Shown: in pieces, positions 9,596 through 18,022 of the stretch | How the letters are laid out: each line of letters starts with the position of its first letter | Position numbering within the stretch: position 1 is the stretch's first letter | Origin: Arcobacteraceae bacterium | GTDB lineage: Bacteria; Campylobacterota; Campylobacteria; Campylobacterales; Arcobacteraceae | Direction: 5' to 3' | NCBI GenBank assembly: GCA_021107755.1 | Contig: JAIOSF010000009.1 | Location: 1-64,000 of the forward strand | Length of the DNA stretch: 64,000 bases | Notes under the pieces: model-generated | What the model was told of the DNA's origin: nothing | Seen by the model: the letters and a program-made list of their open reading frames with translations, nothing else | Database searches by the model: none | Program-made: the position numbers and the translations under genes

Positions 9596-10288
9596 ATGGG
9601 TTTATTGCTTTATAAATCAAATGAGATGTTTTCCGCTACTGAACTGATTCGAAAAAGCAAAATGATTTTTGATAAGGTTGTTAACAAAGAGATAGAGAAA
9701 GCTATTATCTTAAGGGATGGAAAACCTAGCTTTCTTTTGATGGATTTTGAAAAATATGAAAATATTATGGCAGAATTTGAAGAGTTAAAACAACAACTTC
9801 AAACTCCAAAAGAGCCAAAAAAGAAAAAAAAGAAAGATTCTAAAGTTGTACAAAAAAGCGTATTAGAAGATGTACCTATTGTTGTAGAAGAAAAGGAAGT
9901 TACCCTTGAAAAAAAAGATACTTCTGAAATTAAAGAAGAGATTACTCCCCAAATAAGTAGCCAAGAAGATACTATAAAAGAGAAGGACTCAACCGAAGTT
10001 TTGGCAGAAAATGAAGTAAGTGATTCTCCTATTGAATTAAGTGAAGAGGAAGAGGTAAATAATGCTTTTTTAACCATTGAGGGGATGAACTTTAATGATG
10101 ATATGAAAAAAGAGGCACAAGAAAAAATAAGAATAAAAATTTTACAAGCAAGAAGAGAGAGAGCTGAACTCCTTGCACTTCAGGAACAAGAATTGCAAAA
10201 GGAAACTGAAGAAGAGTTAGAGATAAAACAACATATTGAAGAAGAGAAATTAAAAAAAGAGAGAGAACTTAAAGAGTTTTGGGATTAA
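9596..10288 (+). CDS. Phd/YefM-like N-terminal domain with long charged coil
   Basis: A 230-residue protein in two parts. Residues ~1-65 resemble the Phd/YefM antitoxin fold: SATELIRKSK, then AIILRDGKPSFLLM and FEKYENI, the usual helix-strand-helix. Residues ~70-230 are extremely rich in Lys and Glu, with a KKKKKKD patch and a long C-terminal coiled coil. No toxin gene is adjacent. The stop lies 2 bp before the start of a fumarate reductase-like flavoprotein, so it probably leads that operon. A DNA-binding regulator or scaffold is possible; the function is unknown. Confidence 0.75.
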   Translation: MGLLLYKSNEMFSATELIRKSKMIFDKVVNKEIEKAIILRDGKPSFLLMDFEKYENIMAEFEELKQQLQTPKEPKKKKKKDSKVVQKSVLEDVPIVVEEKEVTLEKKDTSEIKEEITPQISSQEDTIKEKDSTEVLAENEVSDSPIELSEEEEVNNAFLTIEGMNFNDDMKKEAQEKIRIKILQARRERAELLALQEQELQKETEEELEIKQHIEEEKLKKERELKEFWD

Positions 10289-10290
10289 AT

Positions 10291-11886
10291 ATGATAGATA
10301 TACTTATAATAGGAAGTGGTGGAGCAGGACTTAGTGCGGCACTAGAAGCCAAAAAAAATGGTGCTAATGTTTTAGTTGTATCTAAAACTTACCCAACTCA
10401 ATCTCAAACTTGCCAAGCTCAAGGTGGTATAAATGGTGTCCTATCTTTAAAAAACAATGGTGATTGTGTAGAAAACCATATTAAAGATACACTAAAATCA
10501 GCACATGGATTAGGTGATGAAGAAGCTATTAACTTTATGTGTAAAGAAAGTGAAAATACAATATCTTGGCTTGATAATTTAGGTGTACCATTTAGTAGAG
10601 ATGAGGAAAACAATATTGCCCAAAGATCCTTAGGTGGTGCTTCAAACCCAAGAGCATGTTATAGTAGTGATTATACGGGACTAAAAATACTTCATACACT
10701 CTATGATAAATGTTTACAAGAAAATATAGAGTTTTTAAATGAATATATGCTTTTAAATTTTATTATAGAAGAACAGTGTATAAAAGGGATCACAGCTCTT
10801 GATATTGCCACTACAAAAGTGAAACAACTATTAGCAAAAAAAGTTATTATAGCAACAGGTGGATATGGTGGTCTTTATCATGGATTTACTACAAATTCAA
10901 GTGCCACTACAGGAGATAGTATCGCTATTGCACTAAAGTGTGGTATTGAGCTATCAAATATGGAGTATGTTCAGTTTCATCCAACTGCTTTAAAAAAGAG
11001 TTTTGTACTTATGAGTGAAAGTGCAAGGGGTGAAGGTGGCTATCTTGTGACAAAAGATGGAACTCGTTTTGTAGATGAGTTGCTCCCTAGAGATGTTGTA
11101 GCTAGAGCTATTATTGAAAAAATGCAAGAGGGTGAAGAGGTTTTTTTAGACCTTAGACACTTAGGAGTCCAAAAGATAAAACAAGCTATGCCTCAAGAAT
11201 ATAATCTTGCCTTGGAGTTTGCAAAAAAAAGACTTGATACAGACTTATTACCTATTATGCCAGCTGCTCATTATACAATGGGTGGGATAGATACAGATAT
11301 TTATGGTAAAACCTCCATAAAGAATCTTTATGCAATAGGTGAGTGTTCATCAAACGGTGTACATGGAGCAAATAGACTTGGAGGAAACTCTTTATTAGAG
11401 ATTATAACCTTTGGTAGGCTTTGTTCTAACAATGTGCTTTCTACACTAAATGGTACAACTATAGAGCAAAAAGAATATTTTACATATCAAGAAGATATAA
11501 AGAATATTGATACAATTTTATCACTTCCAAATGAGATTGATTTTTATAATATTAAGAAACTTTTAGGGGTAGAGTTTTATAAAAATGTAGGACTTTTTAG
11601 AACAAAAGAGAAACTAGAAACAACTTTAAAAAAAGTACAACACTGGAAAGAGCAACTTCCAAAAATGGGAGTAACAGATAAATCAGAAAAGTACAATACT
11701 AATCTTTTAGAATTTATAGAGTTTACGAATATGTTACAACTTTCAGAAGTTGTTATTTTAAGTGCCCTTAAAAGAGAAGAGAGTCGAGGGGCACATTATA
11801 GAAGTGATTATCCACACGAAGTCAAAAATTTTGCAAAAAAAATTGTAAGTAAAAATAAAAAAACACTACAAGTGGAGTTTATATGA
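10291..11886 (+). CDS. Fumarate reductase/succinate dehydrogenase-like flavoprotein, second copy
   Basis: A 531-residue FAD protein of the FrdA/SdhA/NadB family, about 130 residues shorter than the FrdA in this window. It has the GSGGAGLSAA dinucleotide-binding motif and conserved catalytic elements (LPRDVVARAI, AAHYTMGG, HGANRLGGNS). At the covalent-FAD position it reads SQTCQAQGG, so the usual His is Gln and flavin is probably non-covalent. I chose ATG 10291 over the in-frame TTG at 10279, whose spacing to AAAGAG is only 2 nt. It overlaps the next gene by 4 nt. It is likely cytoplasmic, with no Tat signal. It could be a soluble or thiol-linked fumarate reductase; the electron partner is unknown. 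Confidence 0.85.
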   Translation: MIDILIIGSGGAGLSAALEAKKNGANVLVVSKTYPTQSQTCQAQGGINGVLSLKNNGDCVENHIKDTLKSAHGLGDEEAINFMCKESENTISWLDNLGVPFSRDEENNIAQRSLGGASNPRACYSSDYTGLKILHTLYDKCLQENIEFLNEYMLLNFIIEEQCIKGITALDIATTKVKQLLAKKVIIATGGYGGLYHGFTTNSSATTGDSIAIALKCGIELSNMEYVQFHPTALKKSFVLMSESARGEGGYLVTKDGTRFVDELLPRDVVARAIIEKMQEGEEVFLDLRHLGVQKIKQAMPQEYNLALEFAKKRLDTDLLPIMPAAHYTMGGIDTDIYGKTSIKNLYAIGECSSNGVHGANRLGGNSLLEIITFGRLCSNNVLSTLNGTTIEQKEYFTYQEDIKNIDTILSLPNEIDFYNIKKLLGVEFYKNVGLFRTKEKLETTLKKVQHWKEQLPKMGVTDKSEKYNTNLLEFIEFTNMLQLSEVVILSALKREESRGAHYRSDYPHEVKNFAKKIVSKNKKTLQVEFI

Positions 11887-12596
11887 AACTAATAATATGT
11901 AATAAAGAGTATATCATTGATGACAACAAAATAAAAAGGGATAGTTTACTTTCTATTTTAACCTATATAAAAACCAAACTTGACAATACTCTTAGCTTCA
12001 GAAGTGGCTGTAGAAGTGGTGTTTGTGGAAGTTGTGCCATTAGAGTAAATGGTGTTGAAAAGCTAGCTTGCAAAACACATTTAGAAGATGGAGATATAGT
12101 TGAACCTCTTAAAAATACTACTATAATAAAAGATTTGGTTGTAGATATATCTTCACAAGCACTTTGTATCAAAAAAGCCAAAGCAAATTTAGAGGAAAAA
12201 AGTAATCAAACTATTACATCATTAGATCAAAAAAATATAGACCTACAAAGCAACTGTATTTTATGTAATAGTTGCTATAGTTCTTGTCCAGTTTTTGAGG
12301 TAAACAAAGACTTTATAGGACCTTTTGCTCTTACCCGTGCCTATCGATATGTAAATGATAAAAAAGAGGATAATACTCAAACAAAAATTGATGCTGTACA
12401 AAAAGATGGTATTTGGGATTGTACTTTATGTGGAAACTGTAATATGGTATGTCCTGAACGAATAGATATTAAAAATGATATTATGATGTTACGAAACAAA
12501 TCAGCACAAATGGGTTATAGTGATCCTAATATAGGAAGTTTTGATGGAGGATTTAATACAAATATGGACTTTGGTTTTAATCCAAATGGATTTTAA
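11883..12596 (+). CDS. SdhB/FrdB-like iron-sulfur protein with extra cluster Cys
   Basis: A 237-residue partner of the preceding flavoprotein, translationally coupled by ATGA overlap. It carries the ferredoxin-like [2Fe-2S] motif CRSGVCGSC, then CILCNSCYSSCP, then CTLCGNCNMVCP. In a canonical SdhB/FrdB the last set is C-x5-C-x3-CP for a [3Fe-4S] cluster. Here it is C-x2-C-x2-C-x3-CP, as in two-[4Fe-4S] proteins. The C-terminal ~20 residues form an unusual Gly/Asn/Phe-rich tail. No membrane anchor gene (SdhC/E or FrdC type) follows, so electrons may come from a soluble donor or an anchor encoded elsewhere. Confidence 0.87.
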   Translation: MKLIICNKEYIIDDNKIKRDSLLSILTYIKTKLDNTLSFRSGCRSGVCGSCAIRVNGVEKLACKTHLEDGDIVEPLKNTTIIKDLVVDISSQALCIKKAKANLEEKSNQTITSLDQKNIDLQSNCILCNSCYSSCPVFEVNKDFIGPFALTRAYRYVNDKKEDNTQTKIDAVQKDGIWDCTLCGNCNMVCPERIDIKNDIMMLRNKSAQMGYSDPNIGSFDGGFNTNMDFGFNPNGF

Positions 12597-13309
12597 ACCT
12601 TTTCTTTTTTACTAGGACAAAGGGGATTACTTATTTTTATAAGCTCCTCTATCTCCTCTACTTTTATATCTTTATAGTCTATATTATCAATTGCCTCTAA
12701 AATATTTGCTAACTCTTGAGTTTTTCTAGTAATCAATTTAGCAGATTCAATATCCTCTTCAATTTTTGTTTCAATACCCATCTCTTTTTTATAACTGCAA
12801 CTACTTGATAGGGTTGATATAATACTTAATGGCTGTTTCCAATGATGGGATATCTGCTTAATAACTCCTAATAAAAACTCTTCCCTCTCCTCTTTCATTT
12901 TTAAAAGCTTAAAATGGTTTGCATCTAATTTATTTTGTAATATATGGCAAACAGCTTGTATCTCTTGGGTTAATCTATTAATTTTCACAATTGGTTTGAA
13001 TAAAATCTTTGATACACCTAAATTTATTATCTCTTCTAGTATTGCTATGTTTTTTTGTGCTGTTAAAACAATTATTGCTTGTTCTGATGAGAAACTTTTC
13101 AGTTGCTTACAAAAGTTTATCCCTTTATCACTAAACACATCAACTATTACTATATCGGGGATATATGTTTCATAGGCAGATAAAGCATCCTCGAAACTAT
13201 TTACAATGTGAAGTTTTTTTGTTTTATTTTTTAAAGTCTGTTCAGCTTTTTCAATAAGTTGCGTGTCATTATCTATAAATAAAATAGAAAAGTTTGTTAG
13301 AAGTTCCAT
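12593..13309 (-). CDS. Receiver domain plus histidine-kinase dimerisation helix, no ATPase
   Basis: A 238-residue protein. Residues ~8-125 form a receiver domain (FIDND acid pocket, Asp in VIVDVF as phosphoacceptor, TAQ, and Lys in FKPI). A coiled stretch then leads to an H-box, IKQISHHWKQPLS, near residue 155, with a following helix. The protein ends before any N, G1 or G2 ATP-binding box, so it cannot be a complete kinase. The same ISH-W-QPLS box is in the two receiver-kinases at 50.7-56.5 kb, suggesting a relay or phosphotransfer role. It is convergent with the SdhB-like gene, overlapping by 4 nt. Confidence 0.82.
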   Translation of the reverse strand: MELLTNFSILFIDNDTQLIEKAEQTLKNKTKKLHIVNSFEDALSAYETYIPDIVIVDVFSDKGINFCKQLKSFSSEQAIIVLTAQKNIAILEEIINLGVSKILFKPIVKINRLTQEIQAVCHILQNKLDANHFKLLKMKEEREEFLLGVIKQISHHWKQPLSIISTLSSSCSYKKEMGIETKIEEDIESAKLITRKTQELANILEAIDNIDYKDIKVEEIEELIKISNPLCPSKKEKV

Positions 13310-13405
13310 GTATTTAGTCCTAATTTCAAAACATTAGTTGATTATATCATATAATGTTTTAACTATTAAAATTGTTGTTTAAAGTAAGTCAGTTATTTTG
13401 TATGG

Positions 13406-13411
13406 TAGAAT
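13406..13411 (+). promoter_or_regulatory. -10 box of gltX
   Basis: TAGAAT followed by ACGCG, 28 bp before the gltX ATG. It also lies over an upstream in-frame ATG (13398), arguing that this ATG is not the start. Confidence 0.6.
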
Positions 13412-13439
13412 ACGCGATATTTATAACAAAAGGGTAACA

Positions 13440-14849
13440 ATGGCAATTACAAGATTTGCACCTAGTCCTACAGGATATTTACATATTGGAGGTTTACGAA
13501 CTGCACTTTATAGTTATTTGTGGGCAAAAAAAACCAATGGTGAATTTAAACTTAGAATTGAAGATACTGATAATGCAAGAAATAATGAGGATGCTGTAAG
13601 AGCAATACTTGAAGCTTTTGAGTGGGTTGGAATGCCAAGTGACTGTGAGATTGAGTATCAATCAAAAAGATTTGATATTTATAAAAAATATATCGATAAA
13701 CTTTTAGAAGAGGGAAACGCATACAAATGTTATATGAGTCGTGAAGAACTTGATGCACTCCGTGCAAAACAAGAGAGCAACAAAGAAACTCCAAGATATG
13801 ATGGAACTTGGAGACCAGAAGATGGAAAAACTCTGCCAGCTATTCCAGATAGCGTAGAGCCAGTTATTAGAATAAAAGCACCCACAACTGGAACTATAGA
13901 GTTTACAGATGGAGTAAAAGGTGCTATGAGATTTGATGCTAACCAAGTGGATGATTTTGTTATTGCGAGAAGTAATGGTGCTCCAACATATAATTTTGTA
14001 GTTGCAGTTGATGATGCTTTAATGGGTATGACTGATGTACTAAGAGGGGATGATCACCTTTCAAATACACCAAAACAAATTGTAGTATACAATGCACTTG
14101 GATTTGGTATACCTAAATTTTTTCATATCCCTATGATAAACAATCCATCTGGAAAAAAACTCTCTAAAAGAGATGGTGCTATGGATGTAATGGAATATAA
14201 AAGACTAGGATTTCTACCAGAAGCACTTTTAAACTTTCTTGTAAGACTTGGTTGGTCAAATGGAGACCAAGAGATATTTAGTATGGATGAGATGCTTACA
14301 CTTTTTGATCCAAACAATATCAATAAATCTGCATCTGCTTATAATGAAGAGAAACTATTATGGCTCAATGCACACTACATAAAAAATGTCTCAAATGAGA
14401 GATTGGCAAATGATTTAAAATTTCATGATTGTGAAATCCATGGTCATGATAAAAAAGAGATGATACTTGACCTTTGTAAAGAAAGAGCAAATACATTATT
14501 AGAGTTAAAAGATGCCATATCAAATATACTTGATATTCCAACTTCTTATGACAATAAAGGGGTAAAGAAATTTATCAAAGAGGATACAGTAGATATGTTA
14601 AACAGCTATTGTAAGCTAATTGAGCAAAATAAAGAGCTTCATATACCTGTTGATATTGAGGCTATAACAAAACCATTTATAGAAGAAAATGGATTGAAAT
14701 TTCCTCAACTATTTCAGCCTATAAGAATATCTTTAACAGGTGGAACAAATGCACCTTCTGTATATGATATCATTGCCATTTTAGGAGTTGAAGAAACTTT
14801 ACAAAGAATAGAAACAGCTATTAGTAAAAATTTTGATAAAGGAGACTAA
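13440..14849 (+). CDS. gltX: Glutamyl-tRNA synthetase
   Basis: Class I aminoacyl-tRNA synthetase charging tRNA with glutamate, 469 residues. The HIGH-type motif appears as YLHIGG after the conserved RFAPSPTG, and the KMSKS-type motif as KLSKRDG near residue 240. I take ATG 13440 (MAITRFAPSPTG) with AAAGGG upstream, because the longer frame from 13398 begins inside the promoter -10 region. Campylobacterota often carry two GltX paralogues, one acting on tRNA-Gln; which one this is cannot be told from the sequence. The next gene starts directly after its stop. Confidence 0.95.
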   Translation: MAITRFAPSPTGYLHIGGLRTALYSYLWAKKTNGEFKLRIEDTDNARNNEDAVRAILEAFEWVGMPSDCEIEYQSKRFDIYKKYIDKLLEEGNAYKCYMSREELDALRAKQESNKETPRYDGTWRPEDGKTLPAIPDSVEPVIRIKAPTTGTIEFTDGVKGAMRFDANQVDDFVIARSNGAPTYNFVVAVDDALMGMTDVLRGDDHLSNTPKQIVVYNALGFGIPKFFHIPMINNPSGKKLSKRDGAMDVMEYKRLGFLPEALLNFLVRLGWSNGDQEIFSMDEMLTLFDPNNINKSASAYNEEKLLWLNAHYIKNVSNERLANDLKFHDCEIHGHDKKEMILDLCKERANTLLELKDAISNILDIPTSYDNKGVKKFIKEDTVDMLNSYCKLIEQNKELHIPVDIEAITKPFIEENGLKFPQLFQPIRISLTGGTNAPSVYDIIAILGVEETLQRIETAISKNFDKGD

Positions 14850-15200
14850 ATGATAACAATTTGGCACAATCCACGATGTGGGAAAAGTAGAGATGGATTA
14901 AAACTACTTGATGAAAAAGATGTAAAATATGAACTATTTGAATATCTAAAACAACCGATCTCTATCCAAGATATTAAAAACTTAATTAGTATGTTAGGTA
15001 TATCTGATGTTAGAGAGATGTTACGAACAAAAGAGAAAGAATACAAAGAGCTTCATCTTGATGATAGTGAAAAAACTCAAGAGGATATCATATATACTGT
15101 TATGAAAAATCCTAAACTCATAGAGAGACCTATTGTGATTAAAGACAATAAAGCAGCAATAGGAAGACCTCTTGAAAATATTATAGAGCTTTTAGGATAA
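14850..15200 (+). CDS. ArsC/Spx/YffB-family thioredoxin-fold protein
   Basis: A 116-residue protein of the arsenate-reductase-like family. The catalytic-type Cys lies in NPRCGKSR at residue ~10. The three anion-site arginines of ArsC align in MLRTKE, LIERPIVI and IGRPLE, which supports true arsenate reductase chemistry, although many relatives (YffB) have other roles. AAAGGAG precedes the ATG, and the gene directly follows gltX, so it is probably co-transcribed. No other ars gene is nearby. Confidence 0.85.
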   Translation: MITIWHNPRCGKSRDGLKLLDEKDVKYELFEYLKQPISIQDIKNLISMLGISDVREMLRTKEKEYKELHLDDSEKTQEDIIYTVMKNPKLIERPIVIKDNKAAIGRPLENIIELLG

Positions 15201-15206
15201 TTGGGT

Positions 15207-15830
15207 ATGTCTAAAAAATATTTTTTGAAGAAAGTATCAAACTATGCGGTTGTTGGAGGTATGGGTGCAATTTTAGTCTCTAGTTTTACAGGGTGTGAAG
15301 ATAAAAACTCTAATGGTCAAAATAACCAAAATGGTGCAGTAACAACGGCAAGTCAAAAACAAGGTGCCTTTGTGGTTATTGAAAAAACTGCAACTAATGA
15401 CTATAAAATAGTTGATGAATTTCCAAGTACAAGTACCACTATTGTTTTAAGGGAAGATGGAAAAGAAAGAATTCTTTCAAAAGCTGAGATAGATGCACTT
15501 GTAGCACAAGAAGCTACTAAAATTGATAATGGCACCTCAAATCTTACAAATCCTAATGGAATGGGTGGAATGAGTCTTGGGGAAACACTCTTAGCAAGTG
15601 CTGCTGGTGCTATCATAGGTAGCTATATAGGGAATAGACTTTTTAATAATCAAAACTATCAATCTCAAAGAAGAACTAGCTACAAATCACCCTCAACTTA
15701 CTCGAAAAGTGTAGATAGTTTTAATAAAGCAAAAACTGCATCAACATCTTCAAAAACAGCAAGTAGTAAAAAGAGTGGCTTTTTTGGTGGGAGTAGAACA
15801 AGTGGTTCTAGAAGTTTTTTTGGAGGATAA
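15207..15830 (+). CDS. UPF0323 family lipoprotein
   Basis: A 207-residue lipoprotein. The N-terminus (KKVSNYAVVGG, then SFTGC as lipobox with lipidated Cys) and the Ser/Gly-rich C-terminus ending GSRSFFGG match the UPF0323 family of Helicobacter and Campylobacter, from memory the Cj0371 type linked to motility and virulence. I chose ATG 15207, 9 nt after AGGA, over TTG 15201 which is too close. It follows the ArsC-like gene by 6 bp. A glutathionylspermidine-synthase-like gene, its usual neighbour in the phylum, lies 1 kb further on. Confidence 0.85.
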   Translation: MSKKYFLKKVSNYAVVGGMGAILVSSFTGCEDKNSNGQNNQNGAVTTASQKQGAFVVIEKTATNDYKIVDEFPSTSTTIVLREDGKERILSKAEIDALVAQEATKIDNGTSNLTNPNGMGGMSLGETLLASAAGAIIGSYIGNRLFNNQNYQSQRRTSYKSPSTYSKSVDSFNKAKTASTSSKTASSKKSGFFGGSRTSGSRSFFGG

Positions 15831-15845
15831 TAAAAACCTCCTTTT
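15822..15845 (+). terminator. Weak convergent terminator
   Basis: GGAGG / CCTCC with a 10-nt loop followed by TTTTC. The hairpin includes the lipoprotein stop codon and ends 10 bp before the stop of the small leftward gene. Confidence 0.4.
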
Positions 15846-15854
15846 CTTATAGAT

Positions 15855-16028
15855 TTATGCAACTAATCCTATTATATTACAAAACTGTTTGAATTTTTTT
15901 TCACCTAAAGTATCTTTTGCCATACTTTTAGTAGTTACACAAACTTGACAGCTACATTTTTTTGGCATAGCAACTAATAAACTTTCTACATTATTCGCTG
16001 GTTGAAACATTTTATTTTTTGAATTCAT
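15855..16028 (-). CDS. Small 57-residue Cys-motif protein
   Basis: An ATG-to-TAA frame of 58 codons with a strong AAAGGA ribosome-binding site 7 nt before the start. The product is basic, 57 residues, with CSCQVC near residue 25 and one further Cys (QFC) near the C-terminus. The cysteine arrangement could bind a metal or an iron-sulfur cluster, but I do not recognise a family. It fills most of an otherwise gene-free 327-bp gap and is convergent with the lipoprotein gene. Confidence 0.6.
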   Translation of the reverse strand: MNSKNKMFQPANNVESLLVAMPKKCSCQVCVTTKSMAKDTLGEKKFKQFCNIIGLVA

Positions 16029-16105
16029 AATCAATCCTTTTTCTTTATATATTGTAATTATAAAACTAAATAATGAAGATTTAGTGAAGATTCAAAATTT
16101 TTCAA

Positions 16106-16111
16106 TATAAT
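16106..16111 (+). promoter_or_regulatory. -10 box of the response regulator operon
   Basis: TATAAT about 47 bp before the ATG at 16158. A later GATTATTTACGCG (near 16125) is an alternative. AAGGGATAAA is the ribosome-binding site. Confidence 0.45.
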
Positions 16112-16157
16112 TAACCAAATAAAGATTATTTACGCGCCATCCAAACTAAGGGATAAA

Positions 16158-16841
16158 ATGAAATTAAAAAATATAAATATATTGTTTGCTGATGATGAAC
16201 CAGCAATTAGAGATATAATGAAAAATATTTTAGGTGATCTAGTAAATGAACTCTATATTGCCAAAGATGGTAATGAAGCTTTTGAAATTTATAAAAATAA
16301 AAAACCAGATATAATGCTACTTGATATAAATATGCCAAACTGTAGTGGTTTAGAGATGGCTAAAAAAGTAAGAGAATCTGATCATGCAACGCGTATTATA
16401 ATTATTACCGCTTATTCAGATACAACTAATCTTTTAAGTGCTACAGAACTAAAGCTAACAAAATATATTGTAAAACCACTTACCACAGATAATCTTTTAG
16501 AAGCTTTAGAACTAGCGGCAGAAGAGATTAGTAATTTTAAAACAACTAATAGAAAAAATATTTATTTAAAAGAGAACTATATTTGGGATAGCGATGCACA
16601 AACTCTATTGAAAAGTAATGATGAAATAAAACTTACCCCAAAAGAGAGAAAAATATTATCTATTTTATTTTCAAATCTTAATAGTACAATCACTTATGAC
16701 AATTTACTCATAGAGGTTTGGGATGATTTTGAAAACTATAGTATTGATACACTTAAAACAATGATGAAAAATATAAGAAAAAAACTACCAGAAGAGACGA
16801 TAACAAATGTATATGCAACAGGATATAAAATAATATTATGA
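16158..16841 (+). CDS. OmpR/PhoB-type response regulator
   Basis: A 227-residue transcription factor. The receiver domain (~1-120) shows the acidic pair in ADDEP, the phosphoacceptor Asp in LLDINMP, Thr in ITAYS and Lys in YIVKPL. A C-terminal winged-helix DNA-binding domain (~140-227) includes LTPKERKIL and TLKTMMKNIRKKL, with the typical ATGYKI ending. It overlaps the following ATP-grasp gene by 4 nt (ATGA), so the two are co-translated. No partner kinase is adjacent. Confidence 0.92.
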   Translation: MKLKNINILFADDEPAIRDIMKNILGDLVNELYIAKDGNEAFEIYKNKKPDIMLLDINMPNCSGLEMAKKVRESDHATRIIIITAYSDTTNLLSATELKLTKYIVKPLTTDNLLEALELAAEEISNFKTTNRKNIYLKENYIWDSDAQTLLKSNDEIKLTPKERKILSILFSNLNSTITYDNLLIEVWDDFENYSIDTLKTMMKNIRKKLPEETITNVYATGYKIIL

Positions 16842-18016
16842 AACTACAACCACTTCAACCACTCACAAATGATTACTTAGACTCTATTGGTTTTCTATGG
16901 CATACAGAAAAAGATGCTAGTTCTTATGTTAGCAATGACTTTATAGTAATAAGTGAAAAAGAAGCAGAAGCTTATTATGATGCCACAAATGAACTTTATG
17001 AGATGTATAAAAAAGCTGCTGCTTATGTTGTAGATAATAATCTTTTTCATGAGCTTAATATCCCTTTTAATCTAGTAGAGATTATCAAGGAGTCTTGGAG
17101 TAATCAAGTACATTGGCATCTTTATGGACGATTTGATTTAGCTGGAGGATTAGATGGTAAACCAATAAAACTAATTGAATTTAATGCAGATACACCAACA
17201 GCTCTTTTTGAAACAGCAATTATCCAATGGGCTATGTTAAAATTCAACGAACATGATGAAACAAAACAGTTTAACTCTTTATATGAAGCTATTGGGGATA
17301 ATTTTAAACGACTTATTACACTAGATAGTGATATAGAAGATTTTTCAAAACATTATGACAAACTCAATTGGAAAATACTTTTCTCAAGTATAGCAGGGAG
17401 TTTTGAAGAGGAACATACCACAAGACTACTACAACATATAGCTAGTGAAATTGGCTTTCATACAGAGTTTGCCTATGTAGAAGATGTTGAGTTTAGTGAT
17501 GATGGGATTTCAGTAAATGACGAGCTTTATGAGTTTTGGTTCAAACTTGTCCCTTGGGAAGAGATAGGGATACAAGAAGGAGAATTAGCAGTAATTTTAA
17601 CAGAACTTATCAATGATAAAAAAAATATCATTTTAAATCCTGCATATACCCTACTCTTTCAAAGCAAAGGGATGATGAAAATACTTTGGGATCTCTTTCC
17701 AAATCATCCACTCTTACTTGAAACCTCATTTGAACCACTACAAAATAAAAAACAAGTAGAGAAGATGTGTTTTGGACGAGAGGGTGCAAATGTAGCTATT
17801 GTAAATGAGGATAACTCACTTGAACTCAAAACAGAGGGTGAATATGAAAGCTTTAAACCAATCTATCAAGAGTATGTTAAGTTCCCTCAAGATAGTGAAG
17901 GTAACTACTATCAAGCTGGAGTATTTCACTCTTATGAAGCGTGTGGATTAGGATTTAGAAAAGGTGGTAAGATACTAAATAATACGGCTAAATTTGTAGG
18001 GCATATTGTAGAATAG
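16838..18016 (+). CDS. Glutathionylspermidine synthase-like ATP-grasp enzyme
   Basis: A 392-residue member of the glutathionylspermidine synthase (YgiC/YjfC) family, an ATP-grasp ligase related to the synthetase half of E. coli Gss. Recognisable blocks are WHLYGRFDL and LIEFNADTPT near residues 100-130, KILFSS mid-protein, and the C-terminal Gly-rich AGVFHSYEACGLGFRKGG. The true substrate of the bacterial stand-alone members is uncertain. Its overlap with the response regulator is unusual. In C. jejuni a homologue neighbours the UPF0323 lipoprotein, as here within ~1 kb. Confidence 0.87.
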   Translation: MKLQPLQPLTNDYLDSIGFLWHTEKDASSYVSNDFIVISEKEAEAYYDATNELYEMYKKAAAYVVDNNLFHELNIPFNLVEIIKESWSNQVHWHLYGRFDLAGGLDGKPIKLIEFNADTPTALFETAIIQWAMLKFNEHDETKQFNSLYEAIGDNFKRLITLDSDIEDFSKHYDKLNWKILFSSIAGSFEEEHTTRLLQHIASEIGFHTEFAYVEDVEFSDDGISVNDELYEFWFKLVPWEEIGIQEGELAVILTELINDKKNIILNPAYTLLFQSKGMMKILWDLFPNHPLLLETSFEPLQNKKQVEKMCFGREGANVAIVNEDNSLELKTEGEYESFKPIYQEYVKFPQDSEGNYYQAGVFHSYEACGLGFRKGGKILNNTAKFVGHIVE

Positions 18017-18022
18017 CTTTTT

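Noticed and set aside
9596-10288. Toxin-antitoxin module
   Set aside because: Only an antitoxin-like N-terminal domain is visible; the neighbouring genes are metabolic enzymes and no RelE/Doc-like toxin is present.
13398-13439. In-frame upstream ATG that would extend GltX by 14 residues
   Set aside because: It overlaps the predicted -10 box, and the conserved MAITRFAPSPTG start at 13440 has its own ribosome-binding site.
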